DNA of 64,000 nt from the NCBI GenBank assembly GCA_022578605.1, contig MU394130.1, positions 1 to 64,000 on the forward strand, in the 5' to 3' direction. The position numbers were made by a program, and so were the translations under genes. Below the pieces are notes generated by a model, which saw only the letters and a list, made by a program, of their open reading frames with translations, made no database searches and had not been told where the DNA came from. Source of the stretch: Camillea tinctor. Taxonomy: Eukaryota; Ascomycota; Sordariomycetes; Xylariales; Xylariaceae. Within the stretch, counting starts at the first letter, position 1. Each line of letters opens with the position of its first letter. This document shows positions 49,893 to 60,365 of this stretch, piece by piece.

Positions 49893-51112
49893 ATGGCTAC
49901 TTGCATTATTGAGGGCAATGCCGACATGTACGGCCTCGGCATCCGCCTGGGATTCTACCTCAACTGGTTCGCGGGGATCCTAGCCAACGTAGTTGCCGTC
50001 AGCGAGATTGAGACCTCGCGCTACGCCTTCAGCTGCTTCATCACGGCCACATTCGTCGCGCTCATAGTGCAAACGGCGCAAGCAGCGGCGCTCACAGTTG
50101 TCGACATCTACGTCGTCCTGCTGCTGTGCTTCGGCTACTTCTACTTCCTCGTGCCGACCTTCTTCTGGCGCTTGCTCACCGGGTTCGACGCTGCCCTCGA
50201 CCCGACACGCTGGCCTAGCGGGTCCCGCGCCGGCACCCTACACCATGTCGTTCATAGCCTGTTGCTCCTTGCTGTCGCCGCGTTCCAACTATGGTTTTGG
50301 ATCACCGTGACGCCTAGCGCGGATAAGGGTGGGTGCACGTACTACGGCTTCTTGTTCGCGAGGTTCGATATCGCGAACGTGACGTTCAGGAGTGTGAATA
50401 TCGCGTTTCAAGCCCTGATTATACTTATCTGCCTTGCTATCCTCGGGGGGCATGTCCTGGGAACAAGACGTGGGAAGCGAGAGACGGATACAAGGTAAGA
50501 TAATATGTTTTATTATACACATACCTAAGTTAGGTCTTTGCACGAACTACTCGTGAGTAGCGAAAGAGGAGGCGATGATGCTAGACTTGGAGACGAAGAG
50601 GCATATGAAGAGAAGACAGATTCGAGAGAGCCGAAGCTCCGAGCGTGAACCCTTCCCTCCATTCCCGGGTAACTTTACATTACATGACCAACTCTTTCCT
50701 ACTCCTCTTTAGTACTTCTCCTTCCCGTAAGGCCCTCCTCCGCTCCTCCCACGCCATCCTGCTCCTCGCCGTCGCCGCCATCGTTACTACAGCCACCGAG
50801 ATGACCATCGCCTGGAACGGCATCACCGGGGTTACTGGTCTCGACTCAGCCGGCCAGCTCATACCCTTCCTCATCGGGCTCGGCGTTTTGGGCCGCGTGC
50901 TGTACGTTGCCGTGCGAGTGAGTGGGGGTGAGGATGGGGTGAGTAGTGCGACGGCGGCGGCAGATAATCAACAAAAACCTGTGCATGCTTTATACATGCC
51001 TATCCCTGCGGCTGCGCAACCACCACCGATGCTGCCCGTGGACCCCTGGACGATGCCAATGGCCCAGGCGCCGTATTATTATTCCGGTAGTGATGGGAGG
51101 CAGAGAAGTTAG
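49893..51112 (+). CDS. Seven-TM fungal integral membrane protein, function unknown
   Basis: Three exons give about 361 residues: 49893-50494, about 50561-50644, and 50713-51112. Five hydrophobic segments lie in exon 1 (about residues 15-36, 44-66, 70-95, 118-142 and 170-190) and two in exon 3 (ILLLAVAAIVTTATEMTI and LIPFLIGLGVLGRVLYVAV). The N-terminus NADMYGLGIRLGFYLNW and the late EMTIAWNGI-TGVTGLDSAGQLIP segment are, to my knowledge, hallmarks of an uncharacterised Pezizomycotina membrane family. Exon 2 encodes an acidic loop (DEEAYEEKTD). The first intron has donor GTAAGA at 50495, but its acceptor is ambiguous: AGs ending at 50533, 50557, 50560 and 50566 all keep the frame. Intron 2 has the unusual donor GTGAAC at 50645, forced by a following stop. 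The cytosolic tail is Pro/Gln/Met-rich. Confidence 0.75.
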
Positions 51113-51372
51113 GTTCTGCGAGGGAAAGGGGGAAAAGAGAAAATGTGAAAACATGAGGATAAAAAAGGCAGAAGTGATATCGGGTCACTCACCATACGAC
51201 GTTGGCGTTTCTGGGCTGGTCGGCAGGCTTGGTGGACCAAATCACCATCACTTAAAGTGTGTTCGGTGGTAAAAGGGGAGGGAGAGAAACCTTTGCTTAA
51301 TGAATAATGAGTCTAGGTCACGATGGGTTTTCTTTCCACTGATAGGCTAATAAGATGCAAGATTTTCCAATA
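51113..51372. other. Spacer between the membrane-protein gene and tRNA-Phe
   Basis: Purine-rich 3' region of the seven-TM gene; nothing else is seen. Confidence 0.5.
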
Positions 51373-51461
51373 GCGGGGATAGCTCAGCTGGGAGAGCGTC
51401 AGACTGAAGCCAAACTTCATCTGTTATCTGAAGGTCGTGTGTTCGATCCACACTCACCGCA
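51373..51461 (+). tRNA. tRNA-Phe (anticodon GAA) with a 16-nt intron
   Basis: The mature 73 bases fold as a cloverleaf: acceptor GCGGGGA/TCACCGC, D arm GCTCAGCTGGGAGAGC, anticodon stem TCAGA/TCTGA with loop CTGAAGA (anticodon GAA), T arm GTGTG-TTCGATC-CACAC, and discriminator A. A 16-nt intron at 51410-51425 sits one base 3' of the anticodon, between positions 37 and 38, the canonical eukaryotic site. The acceptor stem has a G5-A68 mismatch, which is unusual. A-box-like and B-box-like sequences (TAGCTCAGCTGG and TGTTCGATCC) are intact. Confidence 0.95.
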
Positions 51462-51471
51462 ACATCTTTAA

Positions 51472-51477
51472 TTTTTT
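51472..51477 (+). terminator. RNA polymerase III terminator of tRNA-Phe
   Basis: Run of six T, 11 bases after the tRNA discriminator base. Confidence 0.8.
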
Positions 51478-52356
51478 CTTTTCTTCTTTCTTCTCTTTTT
51501 GCCTTCCTCATAAAGAGGCTTGCTACTTAGTATTTTTACTTCCTGTCCCTTCTCGGTTACCTCAACTCTATCTAGCTGGGAGGTAAAATTGAAGCATAGC
51601 TGGTTGGCATAGTCATTCACCTACTTTATAATATACCTATTAAGTAGGTAGGTATGCATGCTGTGGATGGATGTCTACTATATTGCTTATTATCAATATA
51701 TCAAAGGCTGCGAAGCATCTACTACATATACGATGGAATAGCGATCGATGAATGAATACTTTGATATCTGACGGTAGACAACAGAATAGCATTCATTGTC
51801 TGTCTTTAAAGTAGTTCTTTACAGGATGTCAATATGAAAAATAAAATAAAATAAAAACTCAAGCAAAGACCTCTCGCTCTCTATGTATCCAGGAAATGCA
51901 AATTAAACATGGTATATGCATCTCGAGGAATGAAATAGAACAAATCCTTAACAGCATTTCTAAGTTAGAGTGATAATCTTATAGACTAAGAGGCAAGACC
52001 AGATGGTTTAACCCAAGGCAGCTTTGAAAGGCTTATTTTATTAACTCCCTAGGTGGGTAAGCACCTAATATTGGTTGGAGGGGGACTGGTTAAAGGAGGC
52101 CACTCCATCTCCTTTGACAACCGCCATTAGGCAAGGTTTTGTTTCGTTTTAATCGCCGGAAGGCTATTTTTCAAATGTTACTTATTCCCCCCTAACCGTA
52201 TGTAGAATGTATGGAGAAAAAGAGAATTACTAGGAAGATATTTCTTTATGTTATTGAATAAGACTATTTATATACTAGAAGTTATAATGGTTTATGTATC
52301 TCAGCGTCTCTTCGATGTGAGTGAGGTCGTTGGTCTTTCCTCTTTGCTATGTTCGT
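51478..52356. other. Intergenic region between tRNA-Phe and the acid phosphatase
   Basis: AT-rich with TACCTA-like words near 51645. No gene is seen. The right end is the 3' region of the acid phosphatase. Confidence 0.5.
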
Positions 52357-53646
52357 TTATACCACCGGTTCGTAGCCCGTGGGAGGGTGCTGTCCATCCG
52401 GAGTCTCGAGGTCAGGTGTGTAGTACACCGGTGCCGGGTTGCCGCGCCAGGCCTTCTCGATGCTGGGGAGCACCGTGCGGCCGCTGGGTCCTACTTTGGA
52501 TAGGTTGGGTCCGGGGTATCGGTGGTTGCCACCATCCTCGTTGAAGGGGCCGGCATACGAGCTGTTGAAGTACATGCTGGGTAGCTCGACCTTGCCACTC
52601 CACTGTCGTAGCTTGTCTCCTGTCTTGTCGGCTACGAGTTTGAACACGTTGGCACCAACGTCGAAACGGCCGAGGGTGTGCAGGTCCCAGTTCGCCTCCA
52701 CGGTGGCGATCTCACTGTAGTGGGTGTAGTAGCTGTCGTCGGTTGTGCCGACAAGGTGTTGGGGCACAGCGTCACCGATGAGGATGCCTAGTACACGGTT
52801 CTGAATTGTGTAGGTCTCGTTTTCATCGAATGTGATCAGGACAAGCGTGTTCTGCATAAATCGCTTGTCGTTGAGCAGGGGCTCTACGAAGTTACGCGTC
52901 CAAGCACCGGCGGTGGTGATGTCGGAATCATGACCATCACTCGTCATGTTGGGGGTGATGAACATCCACTGGGGCAGGGTCTCGTTCTCAAGATCCTTGT
53001 AGAACATGGTAAGGTTCTTGATTACGGCCAGACGATCGATCTTGCTAGCAACCGAATTATAGTTGATGGCCGGGTTATGCTTCCGGACGTAGTCATTCTT
53101 GCCGTTTTGCTGGTTGACATACTCGAAGCCCTCAAAACCACTGTAGGGCATATCTTCTTGATACTCGCCCCAAGAGATTCCCTTATCTTCGAGCAGGTCG
53201 ATGACCGTTGACACGTTTTTGTCAGCCTGGTTGAAGTCATCGTGTTGCATTCCAAAATAATCGCCGGCAATCGAGGCGATGTAGTTTGGCTGCGACGGAT
53301 GCGTGACGGAATGATAGCCAGACAGCACGATGCCCCTTTCAGCTAACCAAGCGAGATTCGCTGAGAAGTGTCAGTCAAATGTTTTCAGCCTGATACGAAC
53401 CTAAACTAAAAGCATGATGTTGTACTTACGGTCACCGATGGCCATGTCGTAATCAGTATTTTCGAGCCAGATGATGGCAATGCGGTCGAAAGCCTTGCCC
53501 TTGACATGGCTCACAGGGCTCAATGTCTTCGCCGTGGCCGCGGCTTGTGCAACATCGCTAGTCGCTGTCGCAGTGTAGATGTTTTCCGCCTGAGCGGCAA
53601 CACTGCTTGCAAAAAGCAAGACGGATGGGATGGAAGAACAACGCAT
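52357..53646 (-). CDS. Secreted acid phosphatase, phosphoesterase family (PhoA-like)
   Basis: Two exons on the minus strand, 53430-53646 and 52357-53360, with a 69-nt intron (GTAAGT donor, CAG acceptor), give 406 residues, close to the size of Aspergillus phosphate-repressible acid phosphatase. It should release phosphate from organic esters outside the cell or in the wall. The start at 53646 gives a signal peptide (MRCSSIPSVLLFASSVAAQA); an in-frame ATG at 53658 adds MVAE. Phosphoesterase signatures are DRIAIIWLENTDYDM, HPSQPNYIASIAGDYFG, MFITPNMTSDGHDS and LVLITFDENETYT, which include the expected metal and substrate ligands. Several NxS/T sites fit a secreted glycoprotein. The junction reads GDPNLAWLAERGI, as expected for the family. 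The gene is divergent from the VIT1-type transporter, with 2.1 kb between them. Confidence 0.9.
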
Positions 53647-53751
53647 CTCGGCGACCACGGTCCAGCTAAGCTAGAAAGGAACTGACCTAGAGAGCTAGCA
53701 CAATAGGCACAAGGACGCGTTGAAAAAAAAAAGGTGTGACATCGCAGGCGA

Positions 53752-53757
53752 AACGTG
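53752..53757 (-). promoter_or_regulatory. CACGTT, candidate NUC-1/PHO4 site upstream of the acid phosphatase
   Basis: On the coding strand of the phosphatase this reads CACGTT followed by TC, about 106 bases upstream of the start codon. PHO4-type bHLH factors bind CACGTG and, more weakly, CACGTT. A hexamer alone is weak evidence. Confidence 0.25.
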
Positions 53758-54609
53758 AGTTTATTAAGGCTATATGGCGTAGGGCTACCAACCGCCTTCG
53801 GGATTAGACCGCATGCTATCCGTCTCTCGGTCAGCTCCTCCACACTATTTTGAACAGACCGCATATGCACATGGATGTAGATCCGATATTCATTGGTCGA
53901 CGTGATGGAATGGCAGAAGCAGAAATGATCAGATGTCTTTAGTACAGACACTCTAGAAGATCGAGCCCCATTTCTGACCGGTCCTACCTAGCGATGCAAG
54001 AACTCCAGGGTCTTCGTTTTCCCTTCATGTCCCCCCTCTTGGGAAGGTCATTAGGTCTGTGTTTATTGGTTGTTGATGCTTACCCACCTGCTTTTTAGAG
54101 TCAAGAGCAGTTTAGAGTCGGCACAATTCCCGCTTACACTACACACGTTCACAATCGAGTGGAGAAAGAAATGTGTGGTTACATGTACCTAGCCTGTGCT
54201 GGGATTCTCACGTATAGTCTCGGTCTAAGCTGGATGTTGGTCTGGTTGTTGGTACGTCTAGTCGTATTTTGGCTTGGCTGCTCGTTCCCCGAGACCCGAT
54301 GTCACTGGTAGCATGTTGCTAAGTCAAGTTAAGCCATGTTTTTTAAGACATGATGGTTAGGGAATCTAGATATCTAGGTTGAGCAGGCAAGGGCAAGAGT
54401 CAGATTGCGAGCACGGTCGTGAGGTTGGAGACAATGTTGTACATAAATGAGACACTGCCCAATGTTCACCGTCAACGGAGCCTCTAACTTATCTACTTAT
54501 ACATACAAGCCTCAGAAAAGGGGGGGCTACACGGGCAAGGGGGGGAACAGCTGGGGAAACGAATTGTAAATGAGAGCTTGAAATATGGAATCTAGGATTG
54601 GACAGGAAG

Positions 54610-54615
54610 CACGTG
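54610..54615. promoter_or_regulatory. CACGTG E-box between the divergent genes
   Basis: Perfect palindromic E-box about 960 bases upstream of the acid phosphatase. The same hexamer also occurs elsewhere in the window (28757, 42611 and near 58845), as expected by chance, so this is only suggestive. Confidence 0.2.
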
Positions 54616-55787
54616 TGTGATCAAGAGCCAAGCATTGGCAAGATGATCGGGAAAATCAAGCTCACGCCGTGCGGCGCTGCTAAAATGCTTGTTCGCTCGG
54701 ACCAGACCGACTAGACTGGGCCAGTACTGCCGACAACCCCTGCTCAGTCGTCATCACCGCTATGCTAATTTTCTAGTTGCCGTTGTTTACGTTAGTTATT
54801 TGTTTAAACTAGGTTAGTTGCTCCCCTCCCTTCCCTTCGGAGAGCGTTAAGACCTACGGACGTAGTGCATGTCTCTGGTAAGATCATCGTCTGAGGGCTC
54901 TCTTCTTGTTTCTGTAGAGTACTTCTGTTTAGAGGTGGATGATGTATTTTAAAACTAGGTAGATAACATGGTATAAATGCGGAAAACCCTTGGCTAGTTG
55001 ATAAAACAAGTGAAATTATCGAGATCGATAGTATTAACTTACGAGTCTTGCCGGGAAAAGTTACTCTTTTTAAGGTGTATTTGAGTAAGTTTAATTAGGA
55101 GCAGATGACATTTGCACATGCACAATAGTGAAGCCATGAAAAACGCCACCCAACCACCGTTGGACAATATGGGAAGATGAGAAATTTGGCACAGGATAGC
55201 CTGTGTTTTACATATCGTTGTACTTGTGGCAAATCTTTACGCTCAAGTTGTACTTGAGATTCAGCTGTAGCTAACGGCTAAGGTCTCGACTGAATTTGCC
55301 TCGCTAACAAGTTCTCGATAGAGTACCCTGTAATGACCATGCCCCCTGTACTTAATTCATACAAGATCCAAGATCCAAGGAGTTGGTTCGTCTGCTTATT
55401 GCCTCACTCTTGATTGGTCCGAGTTCCTTACATACCGTCTCCAGGGATCTACAATCTCATATCAGCTCCCCCTTGTGTCTCTACGTTGCTTATCCTTTCT
55501 CTTCTGTCGGTGTCAACTCCGTCGTATATGCATGAACAACCATAAAAACCCCGGTTTCATGGCTCCCACTCATAAAGTCTCTTTTAAAGCGTGACAAGTG
55601 CGGAATCGGCGTAGCGGTAGTCCATATACTATCTTGTCGTGATAAGAATACCCTGCGGCCTTTGGATTCTAGGGACGTTCCTATTCCCGCTTGAGGTGGC
55701 ACTATTCTAATCAAGTTCAAATTCGTTACGTTGGGTCTTATCGTCCTTACACCCTAATCCGTCTATCCACGATCCCTCCCACGCACC

Positions 55788-56735
55788 ATGGACGTTTCTA
55801 GTATATTTTCATCAATCCGCTGGCCATCACGGCAAAGCCAACGCGAGAACGCATCTGCGTCATACTCAACGCTCCCGACGACACCCACCACATCAGAAAC
55901 AAACCCATCTTCGGCAGACGACTCTGGAAGCGATGGCGTTTTTGAAACTGATCATCAACCTCGAGAAATATCGCGTTCTCTCTCCCGGTTCCTTGCCGAT
56001 TTCACATTGGGCTTCGCGGACGGGCTCACGGTTCCCTTTGCCCTGACCGCGGGGCTCTCCTCGCTAGGCCAGACCAACACAGTTATCTACGCGGGGTTGG
56101 CAGAGATATGTGCAGGGTGCATAAGTATGGGAATCGGCGGATACTTGGCAGCTAAGGGCGAGCAAAGCGCGAGGAAAGACGTCTGTGATAACAACGATGA
56201 TGATGAAGTGGATGAAGAAAAGTCACCGCGGGAGCTGCAAAACATACTGGAAAGCTACCTGGCTCCACTTCATCTGCCCCCAGATCTACTGCAGAGTGTG
56301 AGAAATCATATAAATTCTTCAGATGTTCCAAGCCTATCTCTGCCTAGATTGAGTTACGTCGACGACACAAAGGTGACCACAACATCCCCTATCTTTATTG
56401 GTCTTTCCGTGGCACTAGGGTATCTGCTGGGAGGTCTTCTGCCGCTGCTTCCGTATTTCTTCGTTAATGAAGTTGTGAGGGGCCTCCAGTTGAGCTTCGG
56501 CATCTGTCTTGTTGCCCTCTTTATCTTTGGCTTTACCAAGGACTATCTACTACAAGCCAAGCCCACCAGGGGAGAAGAAGGTTGGCATCGGGAAGTAAGC
56601 AATATGAAATTGGCAGCGCGGTGGCACAGGATTAAGCATAGCATATGGGAAGGTGTACGCATGGTGGTTCTGGGCGGGCTTGCTGCCGTCACAGCGGTGT
56701 TATGCGTTAGACTCTTCGAAGGCATTGTGTCATGA
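55788..56735 (+). CDS. VIT1/CCC1-family vacuolar iron/manganese transporter
   Basis: A single-exon gene of 315 residues. The family moves Fe2+ (and Mn2+) into the vacuole, detoxifying iron. A polar N-terminus of about 65 residues is followed by five hydrophobic segments: FLADFTLGFADGLTVPFALT, VIYAGLAEICAGCISMGIGG, IFIGLSVALGYLLGGLLPLL, LSFGICLVALFIFGF and VVLGGLAAVTAVLCV. The first carries the GFADGLTVPFALTAGLS motif typical of the family, and TM2 runs into GGYLAAKGEQ. The TM2-TM3 loop holds an acidic cluster (DNNDDDEVDEE) in the position of the metal-binding cytosolic domain. The start ATG is the first in the frame. It is convergent with the next gene, with 132 bases between the stops. Confidence 0.88.
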   Translation: MDVSSIFSSIRWPSRQSQRENASASYSTLPTTPTTSETNPSSADDSGSDGVFETDHQPREISRSLSRFLADFTLGFADGLTVPFALTAGLSSLGQTNTVIYAGLAEICAGCISMGIGGYLAAKGEQSARKDVCDNNDDDEVDEEKSPRELQNILESYLAPLHLPPDLLQSVRNHINSSDVPSLSLPRLSYVDDTKVTTTSPIFIGLSVALGYLLGGLLPLLPYFFVNEVVRGLQLSFGICLVALFIFGFTKDYLLQAKPTRGEEGWHREVSNMKLAARWHRIKHSIWEGVRMVVLGGLAAVTAVLCVRLFEGIVS

Positions 56736-56867
56736 AGTTAGTGTTATTATAACTATACATATTAAGAGATGCTGAGCTTGAATCATACTGTTAACATCAA
56801 CTTTCTGCTCCAATACTATTGTCCTAATTTTCCTCCAATTGTCGCTTGTCCGAGATTTTTCAAAACA

Positions 56868-57584
56868 TTATTGTGGCCCCATGGGAGGTGGTCCACCTTG
56901 CCCTCCCATTGGCGGCGGTCCTCCGTGACCTGGAATAGGCCCGCCGAATATCGGGGGCGGCCCCCCATGCATCGGTGGTCCTCCACGTCCCATCATCGGG
57001 GTGCCACCCTGACCTACGGGATAGCCCTGTGGAGGCATATTCGGGTTTCCGTGCCATCCTCCAGCAGCCGGTGGGGGCATGTTCGGTAATGGGGGCTGTC
57101 CCTGATCGTCTTCCCATTGATCCTCCATGTCACTCATCGTAGATCTAGTTTGAGCATCCCGACGGGAGGATCCGTCTGATCCACCCGAGCCACTTGAACT
57201 GCTCTTGCTAGGGTAGCTCGACCCACTGCGGCGGCTTGAACGTCTCGACCGGTGAGGTCGGGAACGGCCTACGATGGCACGTCGTCAGCCGAACTTGAGT
57301 TATCCATTTCTATGAAGAGATGTGCTCGTGGACCACTCACCGCGCCTGCAGCAGACCCAGAGGATCAGGATGAACACAACTGCAATCACAACTCCACTCA
57401 GTATTGGCCCAACACTAACTGATCCTGATTCCTGGGGACTTGGCGCCGGTGCGGTCGTAACCGGTGTATTCGTCGCCCCTTCGTCGCTACTGCCAAGAGT
57501 CCAGGTTGCGACGAACGTTGTGGCCGGCAATACTAGCGTCTGTGTGCGTACGTCCCTACTCTGTGGTTGGCCGGGCAAAGACAT
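56868..57584 (-). CDS. Single-pass membrane protein with a Ser/Arg-rich and Gly/Pro-rich cytosolic tail, unknown function
   Basis: Two minus-strand exons, 57341-57584 and 56868-57268, across a 72-nt intron (GTGAGT donor, GCTGACG branch, GTAG acceptor), join in frame to 214 residues. The N-terminal 55 residues are Thr/Ser/Pro-rich and likely extracellular. One transmembrane helix follows (GPILSGVVIAVVFILILWV), then CCRRGR, an SRPHRSRRSSRRSGSS stretch, an acidic MSDMEDQWEDD patch and a tail of GGPPPM-type repeats. No signal peptide is visible at this ATG, so a further 5' exon is possible. The architecture resembles fungal sensor-like or WSC-style stubs, but no ectodomain is recognised. The last exon is also open from an internal ATG, which could mislead a gene caller into an 89-residue protein. 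Confidence 0.65.
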
Positions 57585-58521
57585 ATTCCAAATATTCGGG
57601 TAGAGTCTCTGGAGTTGAGGCTATGTATGGCCTGCTACTCAGGAACATTAAAATGTTTGAGAGTAGTGAAATCCGGCAGAGAGACTGTTTAATTGTTTCC
57701 CACTTGTCGTGAAGAGGGTTTCTCCTCGAGACAATGTTCTCTGACTCTTGTGCTACAAAACTATTTCGTTTGCAACCAGTGTACGAAACAACCGTTGAGT
57801 GTTTCCTCAACGAGTTCCCTATATTCCGAACTAAGGCTATGACTTAAGTCTCCCTGAAACCCTTCCACACGCGAGTAGGCGATCTTGGCTCTCACTGCGA
57901 ACTACGAAGTCCAGGTAACCCATCAGATCTGACAGGCCAGGTCGCTTTTCCACTTAAAGAAATAATGGTTGACCCTACTTATTATCATACCATCCTACTG
58001 CCTCGTAGGATTTCCCAAGCCCAGCCCAGCTTCTCTGACCGCTCTTCTATATTACTTTCTCTCTCCCCCCCTTCCTCCCCTTTTGAGCTTCTGCATTGTC
58101 CCGTTATCGCACCCGTGTCAGCACACTGAATCATGTGCAAGAAGGGGGATGAGCCACAAACTCGCGTTGGTTCTCGAGTTAGAGATGGGTGATACAAGGG
58201 GTCGCCTCCCGCTCACGACAACGATGACAGTGCTGCAAGGCTCTGCAGCGAGCCGTTTTGAACTGCGTCACACTGGCTTCGACAGCTAACTAGCCTCGCG
58301 TACCAGCATATGGATCATCACATCTGTCCAACGAGCGTCTTTGAATGGCTAGCTCAAACTAACACCTAGGACGTTCTCCGGCTAGGGAACAGCGTGAACG
58401 GTTTACACGACCAACGACTTCGTCTCACTGATCCTGTAGGTAGCCAGATATCGGAGAGCGGGTCGACATTTCGTTTTTATGTAATGGATAGTCCGAGACT
58501 CTCTGTGATATACGCAGGACT

Positions 58522-58573
<52 letters not shown>

Positions 58574-59153
58574 CNNNNNNNNNNAGTTCGGTCGCCCTAT
58601 CGCCCGTCTCGTGGTGAACGTTGTTTTTTCATTCATTTCTCTACCCCCCCCCCCCCCCCTCCGCGCCCGCCCCCCCCCCCCCCCCCCCCCCCCCCGCATC
58701 AACCAGGCTAGAACTTGCCGAGATCTGGGTGGTTTTCGGCCCGGTACCGAACGCGTGGCTGCGCTTGAATGGTCTTGAGTTGTTTGACGTACTACTCCAC
58801 GATGTTATACTATAGTTTTGGGCGCCTAGCTGGCATTAACCCACGTGAAATCTCCAGGGGGGCCTTAATTACATGAATCTATACCATAAGTCTGTTTACT
58901 CAAAAGTCTACAGTGTGAAATTTCCATGCCAAAGTTGTCACGGGAAGAACGAATTTGCTCATAATGCTAAGTTCCTATTTTTTATCAACTACCTAGGTCA
59001 AGATTTTGTTATAAGAGAACCACATAACCATAGATACAATAATCTTTCACTACCTAGGCACTCTTCGGAATACACATGTGCATTTAAGAGCTTATTCATA
59101 CTCATATTACCAAAACTAAGAAGAGTCTGTGTTGCCTACCTATATCTCTCTCA
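57585..59153. other. Intergenic region with an assembly gap
   Basis: Contains a long G run (58521-58573), ten N (58575-58584) and two C-rich runs (about 58645-58695). The AT-rich frame at 58873-59172 is not convincing. No gene is supported. Confidence 0.5.
58521..58695. repeat. Poly-G run, N gap and poly-C runs
   Basis: About 53 consecutive G run up to a C and then 10 N. About 60 bases after the gap come two C runs with a TCCGCGCCCG break. The true lengths are uncertain. Confidence 0.8.
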
Positions 59154-60365
59154 CCACCGCATGTTCTCGTAGTACATCCACCTCGGAGCCCCCCTAGGAA
59201 GCCCAATCCTACCCCGATTTACGGGTGACGGCGGCGGCGATCCCTCAGATAGCTCCGATGCTGGACCCATAGTTGGGGGCAATAATGGGAGTTCCGGCGG
59301 CGGCACCACCACCGGAACAGCACTCATCGGGGTGACGAGGGGCTTGCACCTCGTACAGTGATCGCCGACGACGCGGTCCTTGTGCCTGAAGTGACAGCGC
59401 TCATCGCACGGGTCCCGGCTGGTCCCGAAGTTCACCACGTGCTGCGCGCTCAGCACCCGCCCCGCCACGACGCCGTCGCGGTGCCCGCACCGGCACTTCG
59501 CCCAGATCATGCAGCAGTGGCTCCACGTGCACTGCTTGCACGCGCCCCCCACGTCCACGTCCACCTGCACCGCCCGGCAGTGTGCGTCGCACCGCTGCCC
59601 CGAGCCTAGCTGCTCCTCGTGCCGCGTCCCCGAAGAGACTTGCACCCCGGCTAGGTGCCCGCAGGCGTACTTCAGCGAAGCGCGCAGGCACTCGCCGACG
59701 CCCGTGCAGAAAGCACACCGCGTCGCGAGCACGAGGCGCCGCGTGGAGTCGACGGCGCAATCGGTGCCGCAGGGGGTGCTGTACCCGAGGGTTTGCGCGT
59801 GCTCCCGGCTGAGGAGGAGAGAGGTTTCCCCTGAGGCATGCCCGCAGATGTGGTAGGCTGGGAGCTGGTAGCAGAGGTACTTCTGGCGGTTGGGCACTTG
59901 GAGGCCTAGCTGTGCGTTGGCGTGTTGGGAGGAGGGGATTTGGAGTTGTGTGGCGATGGTGGTAGTGGTAGCTGTGGTGGGGGCGACGGTGGTGGCTGTG
60001 GGTACAGATGTAGATATCTTAGCCTGGGTCTGGGATAGTTGGGTTTGTGTATGGGTGGAAAGGGAGTGAATCGTCTGCGAGGTGGGAAAACTGATGCTTT
60101 CAGACGGGGGGCTCCTAGCACCGGCGGAGAGACCGTTCGTGACGGAAGTTGAACCGGCCGGGCTGGTGGCAGCGGTGTCAGCATTCGTGCTGGTATTACT
60201 CTGGGGAATATTGCTCCTAGTGGTGTTCTTCGTGCTTGTGGTATGATTACTGGTTTCGGTCGTAGTAGACTTCGTCCCCTTGCTTGTCCTTATTGTAGTA
60301 GGGGTGCTAGATTGGGAAACCAGCTTCGGCGTAGCCGCATTAGACGTGTTAGCTGTACTAGACAT
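59154..60365 (-). CDS. Protein with three tandem Cys/His modules (C-x8-CGH type), unknown function
   Basis: A single-exon frame of 404 residues. Residues 1-160 are Ser/Thr-rich and probably disordered; there is no signal peptide or membrane segment. Three consecutive modules follow. Module 1: C165, C174-G-H176, C199, C203, C217, C220. Module 2: C226, C235-G-H237, C259, C263, C276, C279. Module 3: C284, C293-G-H295, C320, C324, C337, C340. The spacing is C-x8-C-G-H-x21-24-C-x3-C-x12-13-C-x2-C in all three, which strongly suggests metal binding, presumably zinc. The C-terminal 64 residues are Pro-rich and end with RWMYYENMRW. The downstream-transcribed neighbour of the 61.2-kb gene carries the same module, so the two are probably paralogues. 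I know of CGH-containing fungal hypothetical proteins but cannot name a domain for this spacing. A role in binding protein or nucleic acid is inference. Confidence 0.75.

Larger units (their letters stand above)
53647..55787. other. Divergent intergenic region between acid phosphatase and VIT1-type transporter
   Basis: No gene is supported. The region serves two diverging promoters. E-box-like words are present: AACGTG (CACGTT on the other strand) at 53752-53757, CACGTT at 54144-54149 and CACGTG at 54610-54615. A CCAAT-box core (as ATTGG) lies near 55413. Confidence 0.5.

Noticed and set aside
58873..59172. 99-codon plus-strand frame converging on the CGH-module gene
   Set aside because: AT-driven composition, no motif, and overlaps the end of a better supported gene.
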